From NCBI RefSeq assembly GCF_028609865.1, contig NZ_CP063194.1, positions 248,001 through 312,000 on the forward strand: a DNA stretch of 64,000 nucleotides, in the 5' to 3' direction. The notes below the pieces were generated by a model. It was not told the origin of the DNA, did not search any database, and saw only the letters and a program-made list of their open reading frames with translations. The stretch is from Corynebacterium jeddahense. GTDB lineage: Bacteria; Actinomycetota; Actinomycetes; Mycobacteriales; Mycobacteriaceae. Below are positions 55,993-64,000 of this stretch, in pieces. Position 1 is the first letter of the stretch; the number at the start of each line of letters is the position of its first letter. Made by a program: the position numbers and the translations under genes.

Positions 55993-56184
55993 GTGGTTAA
56001 CGAAGATAAAGGAAAGTTCCTGACGGTTGCCGAGGTCGCCGAGATCATGCGCGTTTCCAAGATGACCGTCTACCGCCTCGTCCACTCGGGCGAGCTGCCC
56101 GCGGTGCGGGTGGGCCGTTCGTTTCGCGTGAACGAGTCGGCAGTGAACGAGTACCTGGAGTCCTCCGTCTACGACGTGGGATAA
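55993..56184 (+). CDS. Small MerR/BldC-type helix-turn-helix protein (Rv0500A-like)
   Basis: A 63-residue DNA-binding protein: a single HTH ([21 protein letters not shown]) and wing ([16 protein letters not shown]), as in BldC and excisionase-like proteins. It starts at GTG 55993. The 211-bp gap before it has TTGACA at 55831 with a weak TTAACT 14 bp on, a possible promoter. Mycobacterial Rv0500A has the same position after proC. Confidence 0.82.
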   Translation: MVNEDKGKFLTVAEVAEIMRVSKMTVYRLVHSGELPAVRVGRSFRVNESAVNEYLESSVYDVG

Positions 56185-56198
56185 CCTCGGGTGCGCCC

Positions 56199-56242
56199 AA
56201 CGCTCGCCGCGGTCGGAATTCCGGCCGCGGCGGGCGTTTTCG
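56199..56242 (+). terminator. Terminator after the HTH gene
   Basis: An 18-bp stem (56199-56216 with 56221-56238) around AATT, with only two mismatched pairs, followed by TTTTC. Confidence 0.8.
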
Positions 56243-56411
56243 CGTCTCGGCGCCGCCGGCGTGGTTTTGGTGCTCAAATGGCCTGACTGTATGCTTGGCA
56301 TGTTCAGGTCGGCCACCACCTGCGGGAGTGTGCACCTTCCGCTGTGCCGCGCAAGCGGTCGCGCCGGCCGCGTACGTACGTACTCTCAACAAGGAAAAGA
56401 GGCTATGCCCT

Positions 56412-56513
56412 ATGGGTTCCGTCATTAAGAAGCGCCGCAAGCGTATGTCCAAGAAGAAGCACCGCAAGATGCTCCGCCGCACCCGCGTGCAGCGTCGCAA
56501 GCTGGGCAAGTAA
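56412..56513 (+). CDS. Small ribosomal protein bS22 (AURKAIP1/COX24 type)
   Basis: A 33-residue, extremely basic protein ([20 protein letters not shown] ... [12 protein letters not shown]). This is the actinobacterial bS22, identified on the mycobacterial ribosome and annotated as Rv0500B. It lies between the HTH gene and the SerB-like gene, the conserved position. The upstream 228 bp contain the previous terminator and its own promoter region. Confidence 0.9.
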   Translation: MGSVIKKRRKRMSKKKHRKMLRRTRVQRRKLGK

Positions 56514-56523
56514 GCCTGGGACC

Positions 56524-56555
56524 ACCCGCCGTTCGTAGAGGACGGCGGGTTTTTC
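56524..56555 (+). terminator. Terminator after bS22
   Basis: ACCCGCCG and CGGCGGGT pair over a loop, followed by TTTTTCG. Confidence 0.85.
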
Positions 56556-56612
56556 GTTGTCTGCTAGCAGGCAGCGTATCGACGCGACCTCCGGCGCCCA
56601 ACCGCCGCAGCC

Positions 56613-57626
56613 CTACCGCCGCTTCCGGCGAAGCCACCACCACGCCCCGGCCACGCCCACCGCAACCGGCGCGGCGCCGGCGCGCACGACGCGGCGCACC
56701 GAGCGGAAGTCCCGGATCGCCCAGCCCTGCGCTTTCGCGTGACGGCGCAGCTTGCGGTCCGGGTTGATGGCCACCGGCACGCCGACCATCTCGAGCATGG
56801 GCAGGTCGTTGATGCTGTCGGAGTAGGCGGTGCACTTGGACAGGTCGAGCTGCTGCAGCGCGGCGAGCGCGGCCACCGCGTGCTGCTTGCCGGGCCCGTG
56901 CAGGATGTCGCCGACGAGGCGGCCGGTGAACTTGCCGTCTTCCTCCTCCGCGACGGTGCCCAGCGCGCCGGTGAAGCCGAGCTGCTCCGCGAGCGCCTGG
57001 CCGATCTGCACCGGGGTGGCGGAGACGAGCCACACCTGCTGCCCGGCGGCGATGTGCATGGCGGCCAGCTCGACGGTGTCCTGGTAGGACTTGCGCAACA
57101 TCTGCTGGTCCACGATCTCCTTGCAGGCCGCCTTGAGCTCCGCCACGCTCTTGCCCTTCACCACGGCGAGGGCCTGCTCGCGCCCCTCGGCGATGTCGGC
57201 GGCGTTCTCGGAGCCGGACACGCGGTAGCGGATCTGCTTCCACAGCGCGGGCGCGAGCTCGGACAGGGTGATGAAGTGGCGGCGGAACAGCCCCTTGGCC
57301 AGCAGGATGAGCGAGGAGCCCTGGATGAGCGTGTTGTCCACGTCGAAGAAGGCGGCTGCCTCCGCGTCCTGGGGGATCTCTGGGTCGGGCAGCGTGATCT
57401 TGCCGCGCCCGGCGGTGGCGAAGGCGCCGCCGACGGAGTCCACGCCGAGTGTGAAGTCGTCGAGGTTGATGCCGAAGGTCTCTTCCACCGCGGCGGCTGC
57501 GGCGGCGCGGCCGGCGGTGCGCTGGGCGTCGTCGTCAAGCGGGCGAAGCGCAAGATCCTCGAGGAAGCGGCGCAGGTTGCCCTGGGACACGGACCACTGA
57601 GCGAGGAATTCGCGCTGTTCAGACAT
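56613..57626 (-). CDS. HAD-IB family phosphatase (SerB1/Rv0505c-like)
   Basis: A 337-residue protein. A helical N-terminus is followed by the HAD domain: AAFFDVDNTLIQGSS (nucleophile Asp), VSATPVQIGQALAEQL and a late KCTAYSDSINDLPMLEMVG with the metal Asp. It ends in a basic hydrophobic tail (GVAGAWWWLRRKRR) that may be a membrane anchor. Relatives act on phosphoserine or lipid phosphates; mycobacterial gene order suggests SerB1. Confidence 0.85.
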   Translation of the reverse strand: MSEQREFLAQWSVSQGNLRRFLEDLALRPLDDDAQRTAGRAAAAAAVEETFGINLDDFTLGVDSVGGAFATAGRGKITLPDPEIPQDAEAAAFFDVDNTLIQGSSLILLAKGLFRRHFITLSELAPALWKQIRYRVSGSENAADIAEGREQALAVVKGKSVAELKAACKEIVDQQMLRKSYQDTVELAAMHIAAGQQVWLVSATPVQIGQALAEQLGFTGALGTVAEEEDGKFTGRLVGDILHGPGKQHAVAALAALQQLDLSKCTAYSDSINDLPMLEMVGVPVAINPDRKLRRHAKAQGWAIRDFRSVRRVVRAGAAPVAVGVAGAWWWLRRKRR

Positions 57627-57708
57627 GGCGAGTGGGCCCTTTCTGCCGCCGGTGTTAGCGTGTGCAATCGTACAACGCCCAGCCGGGGCCGAACGTGGAG
57701 GAGCGTGC

Positions 57709-57945
57709 ATGAAAACTGTGGAGTTGATGGTGCGGTCCACGTGCGGGTCGTGCGAGCGGGTGGCCGCGCAGATTGCGCCCGTCGTCGCGGAACACGGCGC
57801 GCAGCTCGTGCTTCGCGACGTCGACGCCGACCCCGAGCTCGCCGCCGAGTACGGCGACCGCGTGCCGGTTGTCGTCATCGACGGCGAGGAGTTCGCCTGC
57901 TGGGAAGTGGACAACGACGACCTCGCTGCGGAACTGTCCGCGTAA
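57709..57945 (+). CDS. Glutaredoxin-like protein (Rv0508-like)
   Basis: A 78-residue thioredoxin-fold protein with RSTCGSCERV as the CxxC active site and VPVVVIDGEEF for the cis-Pro. GGAGGAG precedes the ATG. It stands 48 bp upstream of hemA in the same direction, as in mycobacteria, where it is described as a glutaredoxin-family protein. Confidence 0.85.
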   Translation: MKTVELMVRSTCGSCERVAAQIAPVVAEHGAQLVLRDVDADPELAAEYGDRVPVVVIDGEEFACWEVDNDDLAAELSA

Positions 57946-57993
57946 GGGGCTATCCTTTAGTTTGATTTTCAAGCGGCAGTGGAGGGTTATTTC

Positions 57994-59319
57994 GTGAGTG
58001 TTCTTGTCGTGGGCATGTCGCACAGGACGGCGCCTGTGGCCCTGCTGGAACGGCTCAGTATGGACCCGGACGTGCAGCACGGCGCGGCATCCGCGCTGGT
58101 AGAGCAGCCGTCGCTGTCGGAGGCGATGATCGTTTCCACGTGCAACCGCCTCGAGGTCTACACCGTCACCACCGCCTTCCACACCGGCGTCGAGGACGTG
58201 CTGCGGGTGCTCGCGGACGTCTCGGGGGTAGACCCGGCGCAGCTGCGCCGCTACCTCTACGTGCGCTACGCGGACGCCGCCGCGGAGCACCTCTTTACCG
58301 TCGCCGCCGGGCTCGACTCGATGGTCGTGGGCGAGCAGCAGATCATCGGCCAGGTGCGCACCGCCTACGTCGACGCGGGTGAGCGCGGCACCGTCGGCCC
58401 GAACCTCCACGCGCTCGCGCAGGCGGCGCTGCACACCGGCAAGCGGGTGCACACCGAAACCGGCATCGACGATTCCGGCGCCTCCATGGTCACCGTCGCC
58501 CTCGATGAGGCGACGGGGCTCATGCGTATCGACGACCTCCGGGGCAAACGCGCCCTCGTCCTCGGCGCCGGCGCGATGAGCTCGCTCGCCGCCACCGACC
58601 TGGGCCGGCGTGGGGTGGACTCGCTCGTCATCGCGAACCGCACCCGCGAGCGGGCCGAGCGTCTGGCCGAGCACGCCCGCGAGGCCGGCGTGGCCGCCGA
58701 GGTGGTCGACTTCGCCGACCGCGCCGCGGCGCTGCGCGGGGTGGACCTCGCCGTCTCCGCGACCGCGTCGGACGAGTTCACCATCACCCCGGACGACATC
58801 GCCGGGCCCGTCGTGCTCGCGGACCTGTCCCTGCCGCGCGACATCGACGACGCGGTCGCCGAGATCGACGGCGTGGAGCTGGTGAACATCGAGTCCCTCC
58901 ACGAATCCATGCTCGCCGCCGACACCGAGGACTCCCGCGCCCTGCGCCGCGCCGAAGCAATTATCGCCGAGGAGGTCGAGCTCTTCGGCTCGCAGCAGCG
59001 CGTGCGCGAGGTCGCCCCGGCGGTGACGCGCCTGCGCCGCAACGCCGAGGAGATCACCGGCCAAGAGCTCGAGCGGCTGCGCACCAAGCTGCCGGACCTG
59101 TCTGAAGAGGACTTCGACCAGGTGGGCAGGGCGGTCCGGAGGGTCGTCGATAAGCTGCTGCACACTCCGACGGTGAAGATCAAGGAGCTCGCCGCGACGG
59201 GGGGGAGCGTGAGCGTCGAGGACGCCGTCACGGAGCTGTTCGGGCTCGGGCGGCCCGCGGTGGCGGTGGAGGCGCAGCGGCTGCCGCTGCCCGAGGAACT
59301 GCACGGCAAGGAGAAGTAG
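57994..59319 (+). CDS. hemA: Glutamyl-tRNA reductase
   Basis: A 441-residue enzyme, the first committed step of tetrapyrrole synthesis in the C5 pathway. The catalytic Cys is C50 in IVSTCNRLEVY; VGEQQIIGQV, GAGAMSSLAATDLG (NADPH) and DLSLPRDI also match. Start GTG 57994 follows GGAGGG (8 nt); an upstream codon at 57979 lacks one. It is coupled to hemC, whose ATG follows the stop directly. Confidence 0.95.
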   Translation: MSVLVVGMSHRTAPVALLERLSMDPDVQHGAASALVEQPSLSEAMIVSTCNRLEVYTVTTAFHTGVEDVLRVLADVSGVDPAQLRRYLYVRYADAAAEHLFTVAAGLDSMVVGEQQIIGQVRTAYVDAGERGTVGPNLHALAQAALHTGKRVHTETGIDDSGASMVTVALDEATGLMRIDDLRGKRALVLGAGAMSSLAATDLGRRGVDSLVIANRTRERAERLAEHAREAGVAAEVVDFADRAAALRGVDLAVSATASDEFTITPDDIAGPVVLADLSLPRDIDDAVAEIDGVELVNIESLHESMLAADTEDSRALRRAEAIIAEEVELFGSQQRVREVAPAVTRLRRNAEEITGQELERLRTKLPDLSEEDFDQVGRAVRRVVDKLLHTPTVKIKELAATGGSVSVEDAVTELFGLGRPAVAVEAQRLPLPEELHGKEK

Positions 59320-60264
59320 ATGCTGAAAATCGGAACCCGCGGATCCCACCTGGCCACCACGCAGGCCGGGCACGTGCGCGACGCGCTGTCGCGCGCGGGC
59401 TACGACGCCGAGCTGCAGGTGGTCACCACCGCCGGGGACCTCTCGCAGGCCCCAGTGGAGCGCATCGGCATCGGCGTGTTCACCTCCGCGCTGCGCGACG
59501 CCCTGTTCCGCGGCGAGGTGGACGTGGCGGTGCACTCGTTCAAGGACCTGCCCACGGCGTACGAGCCGCGCGCGTTCCTCGCCGTGCCGGTGCGCGAGGA
59601 CACGCGCGAGGCGCTCATCGCCCGCGACGGGCTCACGCTCGCCGAGCTCCCCCACGGCGCGCGCGTGGGCACCTCGGCTCCGCGTCGCGTGGCACAGCTG
59701 CTCGCGCTGCGTCCCGACCTGGACATCCGCCCGCTGCGCGGCAACATCGAGCGGCGCATGAGCCACGTCGAATCCGGTGAACTCGACGCGATCGTGCTGG
59801 CCAACGCCGGTCTCGTGCGCGGCGGCTTCGGCAACCGCGCCACCGAACTGCTCGACCCGCGCGCGTTCATGCCCGCGCCCGCGCAGGGTGCGCTCGCCGT
59901 CGAGTGCCGCGTGGACGACGCCGCGATGCGCGAGGCGATCAGCACACTTATCGACGCCTCCGCCACCGCCGAATCCCTCGCCGAACGCACCGTGCTCGCC
60001 GAGCTCGAGGCGGGCTGCACCGCGCCGGTCGCCGCGACCGCGACGTTCGTGGGTGGTGCAGGTGCTGGCGCTGGCGCTGGCGCAGGCGCTGGTGGTGGCG
60101 CTGGCGCAGGCGCAGGCGCCTCGATCACCCTGCGCGCCGGCGTCTTCGCCCTCGACGGCTCGCGCCAGCTCATCGAGGAGGCCCGCGGCGACGACCCGGA
60201 GACGGTCGGGCGCGAGGTGGCCGCTGCGCTGTTGGCGCGCGGCGCCGCCGAGCTGATGAACTAG
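59320..60264 (+). CDS. hemC: Porphobilinogen deaminase
   Basis: A 314-residue enzyme that links four porphobilinogens into hydroxymethylbilane. [30 protein letters not shown] and [11 protein letters not shown] are the conserved blocks, and the dipyrromethane cofactor Cys is C233 in EAGCTAPVA. Twelve residues after this Cys an almost pure Gly-Ala tract of about 22 residues interrupts domain 3. Confidence 0.93.
   Translation: MLKIGTRGSHLATTQAGHVRDALSRAGYDAELQVVTTAGDLSQAPVERIGIGVFTSALRDALFRGEVDVAVHSFKDLPTAYEPRAFLAVPVREDTREALIARDGLTLAELPHGARVGTSAPRRVAQLLALRPDLDIRPLRGNIERRMSHVESGELDAIVLANAGLVRGGFGNRATELLDPRAFMPAPAQGALAVECRVDDAAMREAISTLIDASATAESLAERTVLAELEAGCTAPVAATATFVGGAGAGAGAGAGAGGGAGAGAGASITLRAGVFALDGSRQLIEEARGDDPETVGREVAAALLARGAAELMN
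60054..60120 (+). repeat. Hexanucleotide repeat encoding a Gly-Ala tract in hemC
   Basis: About eleven in-frame copies of a GGCGCT/GGCGCA-type 6-mer encode GAGAGAGAGAGGGAGAGAGA. It follows the cofactor Cys by 12 residues, where HemC usually has a short surface loop. Slippage would change length without breaking the frame. Confidence 0.85.
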
Positions 60265-60351
60265 CGGCCACGCGGTTCGAGGCGCGCTCGGCCGCCCTGG
60301 TTCGGCCCTTTCGCCGCGCCATGGGGCCCGCCTGCCGCCCCTCATCGCCAG

Positions 60352-60416
60352 ATCCAGCTGGTAAGACCCAGCTAATCGCCCCTCAGAGCCGAAAAGCTGG
60401 GTCTTGGTAGCTGGAT
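60352..60416. repeat. Palindromic intergenic element in the hemC-hemD gap
   Basis: Arms of 22 bp (60352-60373, 60395-60416) with three central mismatches around a 21-nt loop with CCTCAGAGCCGAAA. Outline (arm length, loop length, GAAA at the loop end, mismatched arm centre) matches the palindromes near 40284 with different arm sequence. The 415-bp gap also holds a short inverted repeat and a CAACAG tract before hemD; no gene is visible in it. Confidence 0.7.
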
Positions 60417-60539
60417 TTGGCTCGGCGGCGGCGCGGAGAGGGCCCGCGCGCGGCCCCGGATCCCCCGTGTGTGGCCCCGGAGGCGGCGGACGGCGCTCCC
60501 AAAACCGGACGGTGGTTTTGTTCTCGGGCGGAAGCATTT

Positions 60540-60557
60540 TATGGTGGAGATACCATA
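60540..60557. promoter_or_regulatory. Short inverted repeat in the hemD leader
   Basis: TATGGT and ACCATA separated by 6 bp, 123 bp before the hemD ATG. It could be an operator half-site pair; nothing identifies the protein. Confidence 0.3.
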
Positions 60558-60589
60558 CGTTCTTTCCCCTCCGTGCAACCGGGTCGGCG

Positions 60590-60622
60590 CAACAGCAACA
60601 GCAACTGCAACAGCAACTGCAG
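60590..60622 (+). repeat. CAACAG/CAACTG tandem tract upstream of hemD
   Basis: Five to six consecutive 6-mers (CAACAG or CAACTG) within the transcribed leader. Unlike the surrounding GC-rich DNA, it is a simple repeat that might vary in number. Confidence 0.6.
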
Positions 60623-60679
60623 CGCCGCACCACCGACCGCGCGGGGGCGGTTTACTTGTGCCTAGAAGAGAAATTCTCC

Positions 60680-62404
60680 ATGACCCAACCCTCACACGCC
60701 CCCCAGCTGGGGAAGGTGATCTTCGTCGGCGCGGGACCGGGCAACCCTGAGTTGCTCACCGTCCGCGCCCGCGAGGTAATGGAATCCAACTCTATCGCCC
60801 TGGTGGACCCGGAGGTCTCAGCGGGGGTCCGGAGTGTCGTCGCGTCGGCGCTGCCGGTGCCGAAAGCGAAGATGGAGGCGGCGGACGCCCGCTACGAGCA
60901 GATGTGCGCCGAGGCGAAAGAGGCCGGCGCGCGCCGCAAGCCACCCCGCCCGGAGGACCCGACCGCGGCCGAGCTTGAGGAGGTTGGGCTGGGGGGCGAC
61001 GTGATCGTCGAAAAGCTGAAGACGGCGCTCGATGAGGCCGCCGCCGCGGTAGAGCGCGGCGAGGCCGGCGACGGTGACGTGATCCGCCTGGTGTGCGGCA
61101 ACCCGCTCACGCGCGACTCGGTGATGGAGGAGCTCTCCGCCGTCGCCGCGGCCGGCCTGGAGTTCCAGGTGGTGCCGGGGATGTCGCTGCCGTCGACGGT
61201 GCCCTCGTTCGCCGGCATCGCGCTCGGCTCGACGTACACCGAGACGGACCTGCACAACGGGGACGTGGACTGGGATCAGCTGGCCAACGCGCCGCAGCCG
61301 CTCGTGTTCCAGGCGAGCCAGGAGCACCTCGCGGAGATGGCGGCGCAGCTCATGCAGCGCGGGTTCGTCGGCTCGACCGCGGTGACGGTGACCACGAACG
61401 GCACGACCCGGCTGCAGCGCACGATCGATGCGACGCTGGAGACCGTGGGCAAGCTGGACACGGAGCTCGACGGCCACCTCGTGGTCACGCTGGGCACGGT
61501 GGCGGACGACCGTTCGAAGTACTCCTGGTGGGAAAACCGGCCGCTCTACGGCTGGCGCGTGCTCGTGCCGCGGGCGAAGGAGCAGGCGGGCCCGATGAAC
61601 GCCCGCCTGTCGCAGCACGGCGCGATCCCGCACTCGGTGCCCACCATCTCGATGGAGCCGCCGCGCAACCCGGCGCAGATGGATCGCGCGATCAAGGGCA
61701 TCGTCGAGGGCCGCTACCAGTGGATCCTGTTTACCTCCGTCAACGCCGTGGACGCGGTGTGGGGCAAGTTTGAGGAGCTCGGGCTCGACGCGCGCTCGTT
61801 CGCCGGCGTGCACCTCGGCGCGGTGGGGCAGAAGACCGCCGACGCAATCAAGGCCCACGGCATGCAGGCGGAGCTCGTGCCGCACCGCACGAAGCAGAAC
61901 GCGGCCGGGCTCGCGGAGGCGTTCCCGGAGTACGTCGAGGACATCGACCCGGTGTGCCGCGTCCTCCTGCCGCGGGCGGACCTCGGCTCCGACGCGCTGG
62001 TGAACGCACTGGTGGAGAAGGGCTGGGAGGTCGACAACGTCGTCGCCTACCGCACCGTCCGCGCCGCCCCGCCGCCGCCGGAGACGCGCGACATGATCAA
62101 GACCGGCGGCTTCGACGCCGTGTGCTTCACCTCGCCGTCGACGGTGAAGAACCTCGTCGGCATCGCCGGCAAGCCCCACGCGCGCACCATCATCGCGTGC
62201 ATCGGCCCCGCCACCGAGGCGGAGGCGAGGGAGCAGGGGTTGCGTGTCGACGTCGTCCCGGACGCAGCCGACATCCCCTCCCTCGTCGACGCGCTGGCGG
62301 ATCACGTGGCGGGCCTGCGCGCCGCCGGGCAGCTGCCGCCGCCGCGCAAGAAGCGCCGCAAGGCCGCGGCCGCGCCGGGCGACGACGCCCCGGCGGCCAG
62401 CTAG
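60680..62404 (+). CDS. hemD: Uroporphyrinogen-III synthase with N-terminal SUMT-like domain
   Basis: A 574-residue fusion. Residues ~10-270 resemble uroporphyrinogen-III methyltransferase (IFVGAGPGNPELLTVRA, VPGMSLPSTVPSFAGIAL) and ~285-545 are HemD (LVPRAKEQAGPMNARLSQ, ILFTSVNAVDAVW, CFTSPSTVKNLVGIAG). It closes the tetrapyrrole ring and may methylate uroporphyrinogen toward siroheme and cobalamin. The lysine-rich tail (PPPRKKRRKAAAAPG) is unusual. ATG 60680. Confidence 0.9.
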   Translation: MTQPSHAPQLGKVIFVGAGPGNPELLTVRAREVMESNSIALVDPEVSAGVRSVVASALPVPKAKMEAADARYEQMCAEAKEAGARRKPPRPEDPTAAELEEVGLGGDVIVEKLKTALDEAAAAVERGEAGDGDVIRLVCGNPLTRDSVMEELSAVAAAGLEFQVVPGMSLPSTVPSFAGIALGSTYTETDLHNGDVDWDQLANAPQPLVFQASQEHLAEMAAQLMQRGFVGSTAVTVTTNGTTRLQRTIDATLETVGKLDTELDGHLVVTLGTVADDRSKYSWWENRPLYGWRVLVPRAKEQAGPMNARLSQHGAIPHSVPTISMEPPRNPAQMDRAIKGIVEGRYQWILFTSVNAVDAVWGKFEELGLDARSFAGVHLGAVGQKTADAIKAHGMQAELVPHRTKQNAAGLAEAFPEYVEDIDPVCRVLLPRADLGSDALVNALVEKGWEVDNVVAYRTVRAAPPPPETRDMIKTGGFDAVCFTSPSTVKNLVGIAGKPHARTIIACIGPATEAEAREQGLRVDVVPDAADIPSLVDALADHVAGLRAAGQLPPPRKKRRKAAAAPGDDAPAAS

Positions 62405-62461
62405 GCAGTCGGCTAGGCAGTCAGCTAGGCGGTGTCGGGTCCTGGTCCTAAGATGTGGCGC

Positions 62462-63463
62462 ATGGCTGATTACGACCTGACACGACGCCCCCGCCGCTTG
62501 CGGCGCAACCCCGCGATCCGAGAGTTCGTTGCGGAGACGCGTCTGCACCCGGCCGACTTCATCCTCCCGCTCTTCATCGCCGACGGCATCGACGCGCCGC
62601 GCGAGATCCCGTCCATGCCGGGCGTGCACCAGCACACCGAGGACTCCCTGAAGCGCATCTGCCACGAGGCGCTCGACGCGGGCGTGAAGTGCGTCGACCT
62701 GTTCGGCGTGCCCCGCGAGGAGGACAAGGACGCGACGGGGTCGGTCGCCGTCGCCGAGGACGGCATCCTCAACCGCGGCATCGCCGCGCTGCGCGAGGAG
62801 TTCGGCGAGGACCTGCTCATCATGTCCGACACGTGCCTCGACGAGTTCACGGACCACGGCCACTGCGGCGTGCTCACCACGGACGCGCACGGCAACGAGG
62901 TCGTGGACAACGACCCGACGGTGGACATCTACTGCGAGATGGCGGTGGCCCAGGCCCGCGCCGGCGCCCACATCGTCAGCCCGTCCGGCATGATGGACGG
63001 CCAGATCGGCGCGATCCGCAAGGCGCTCGACGCCGCGGGGTTCGCCGACGTGGCCATCATGGCGTACTCCGCGAAGTACGCCTCGAAGTTCTTCGGCCCG
63101 TTCCGCGACGCCGTCGGCTCTTCGCTCAAGGGTGACCGCCGCACGTACCAGCAGGACCCGGCCAACATCCGCGAATCGCTGCTCGAGGTGGAGCTCGACA
63201 TCGCCGAGGGCGCCGACTTCGTCATGGTCAAGCCCGCCCTGCCGTACCTCGACGTGGTGGCGAAGGTGGCCGAGATCTCCCCGGTCCCGGTGGCCGCCTA
63301 CCAGGTCTCCGGCGAGTACGCGATGCTCGCGGCCGCGGGCCAGAACGGCTGGATCGACTATGAGGCGACGATGATGGAGGCGCTGACCTCCATCAAGCGC
63401 GCGGGCGCGGACCAGATTTTCACGTATTACGCCATCGAGGCGGCGAGGGCCTGCAATGGTTAG
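62462..63463 (+). CDS. hemB: Delta-aminolevulinic acid dehydratase (porphobilinogen synthase)
   Basis: A 333-residue enzyme condensing two ALA into porphobilinogen. [15 protein letters not shown] starts the family alignment, [17 protein letters not shown] is the metal site (an intermediate, only partly cysteine type), and the two Schiff-base lysines are in AYSAKYAS and [11 protein letters not shown]. Start ATG 62462; ATG 62453 is possible. It overlaps the next gene by 8 bp. Confidence 0.94.
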   Translation: MADYDLTRRPRRLRRNPAIREFVAETRLHPADFILPLFIADGIDAPREIPSMPGVHQHTEDSLKRICHEALDAGVKCVDLFGVPREEDKDATGSVAVAEDGILNRGIAALREEFGEDLLIMSDTCLDEFTDHGHCGVLTTDAHGNEVVDNDPTVDIYCEMAVAQARAGAHIVSPSGMMDGQIGAIRKALDAAGFADVAIMAYSAKYASKFFGPFRDAVGSSLKGDRRTYQQDPANIRESLLEVELDIAEGADFVMVKPALPYLDVVAKVAEISPVPVAAYQVSGEYAMLAAAGQNGWIDYEATMMEALTSIKRAGADQIFTYYAIEAARACNG

Positions 63464-64000
63464 TCTCCCGCCCGTGAACCCGAAGGCGCCGAGCCATGTG
63501 GAGCCGGAGGCCGTCGATACGCAAAAGCGCCCGGGCAAGACCCCGGAGGCCGTGCGGCTCATGCTCTCGTGCTGGGCGGTGATGATCGCGGGCGAGCTGC
63601 TGCACCAGATCCTCGTGGTTGTCTCCACCGCGCTCGACCCGGCGGCGCTGCGGGAGGCGGCGCGCGAGACGGCGAAGTCGCGCGGCGGCGAGGTCTCGGA
63701 CGGGCTGGTCAACGCCACCGTCTACGGCTCCATCTTCGTCATGGCGCTGCTGCAGCTCGCGGTGCTCGTGCTGCTTGCGTTCGCGCTGCGGACGGTGAAG
63801 GAGAATGGCTCGTGGGCGCGCAATGCGCGGCGCCTGCTGCAGATCTTCGGCGGGTTCTTCGGGCTGCGGATGCTTTCGCTGTTCTTCATGCTGCCGTCGT
63901 CGACCACGCTGCCGGTGGCGTTCTACGCGTTCGACGGTGTCCTCCAGATCATCCTCGGCGTCGCGGGCGTGATGGGCCTGATCTACGCGATGGATAAGGA
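63456..64000 (+). CDS. Membrane protein downstream of hemB (Rv0513-like), partial
   Basis: An open frame from ATG 63456 (or GTG 63474) to the window end. It has a Pro-rich start ([16 protein letters not shown]) and at least four hydrophobic segments ([70 protein letters not shown]). Rv0513 has the same place after hemB. The 3' end lies outside the window; function unknown. Confidence 0.7.
   Translation, partial: MVSLPPVNPKAPSHVEPEAVDTQKRPGKTPEAVRLMLSCWAVMIAGELLHQILVVVSTALDPAALREAARETAKSRGGEVSDGLVNATVYGSIFVMALLQLAVLVLLAFALRTVKENGSWARNARRLLQIFGGFFGLRMLSLFFMLPSSTTLPVAFYAFDGVLQIILGVAGVMGLIYAMDK

Noticed and set aside
57655..60633. A 992-codon open frame opposite hemA and hemC
   Set aside because: It is a shadow of the heme genes in a codon position with few stops; no start signal or domain is visible.
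60818..63718. A 966-codon open frame opposite hemD and hemB
   Set aside because: The same composition artefact, fully covered by well-identified genes.

Overview
This window is high-GC actinobacterial DNA from a Corynebacterium species (mycolic-acid clade). Several gene groups point the same way: two corynomycoloyltransferases, mycothiol genes (mshA, an S-nitrosomycothiol reductase), fused rmlCD, corynebacterial sdhCAB, and a block (senX3-regX3, Rv0495c-like gene, ppx, proC, BldC-like HTH, bS22, SerB-like HAD, glutaredoxin, hemACDB) that follows the order in Mycobacterium tuberculosis. The exact species cannot be named from the sequence.

Layout. 1-10452 is the right end of a siphovirus-type prophage: tape-measure C-terminus, tail proteins, a tail spike with an SGNH esterase, a scarred fusion remnant, a GH25-C39 endolysin and three small membrane proteins. 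It ends at 10545-10585 in a 3' fragment of tRNA-Thr(CGU), which I read as the att junction; the integrase and the other junction lie to the left, outside the window. 10585-14821 holds an acyl-CoA ligase, a secreted SGNH hydrolase, mscR and a metallo-beta-lactamase-fold gene. 14831-25448 is a dTDP-rhamnose/glycan locus on the minus strand (DUF2304, two GT2, rmlA, a secreted anchored protein, rmlCD, rmlB, a flippase-like protein, an M1 peptidase). It is interrupted by a Schlafen-type ATPase/HTH gene between two near-identical palindromes and by a two-gene cassette of unknown function. 25494-28423 has two divergent-context mycoloyltransferases with a 36-residue peptide gene between them.

28503-40209 is core metabolism and envelope: lpd, sdhCAB with candidate DtxR and GlxR sites, DUF445, DUF2516, an LmeA-like protein, a methyltransferase, DUF2505 and murB. 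40210-42460 contains palindromic intergenic elements, one of them split in its loop by an unusual 1857-bp IS3-type element with an AAA target duplication. 42459-44800 has a FadD ligase and a decayed FadD copy that share a palindromic motif also seen upstream of the ligase at 10585. 44871-64000 carries a MinD-like ATPase, mshA, two tandem secreted trypsin-like proteases, gpmA, senX3-regX3, ppx, proC, bS22 and the heme genes hemA-hemC-hemD-hemB, ending inside a membrane protein.

The best candidates for something new are the palindrome-flanked Schlafen gene, the small peptide between the mycoloyltransferases, the internal translation starts in the endolysin, the palindrome family hit by the IS, and the FadD-linked operator.
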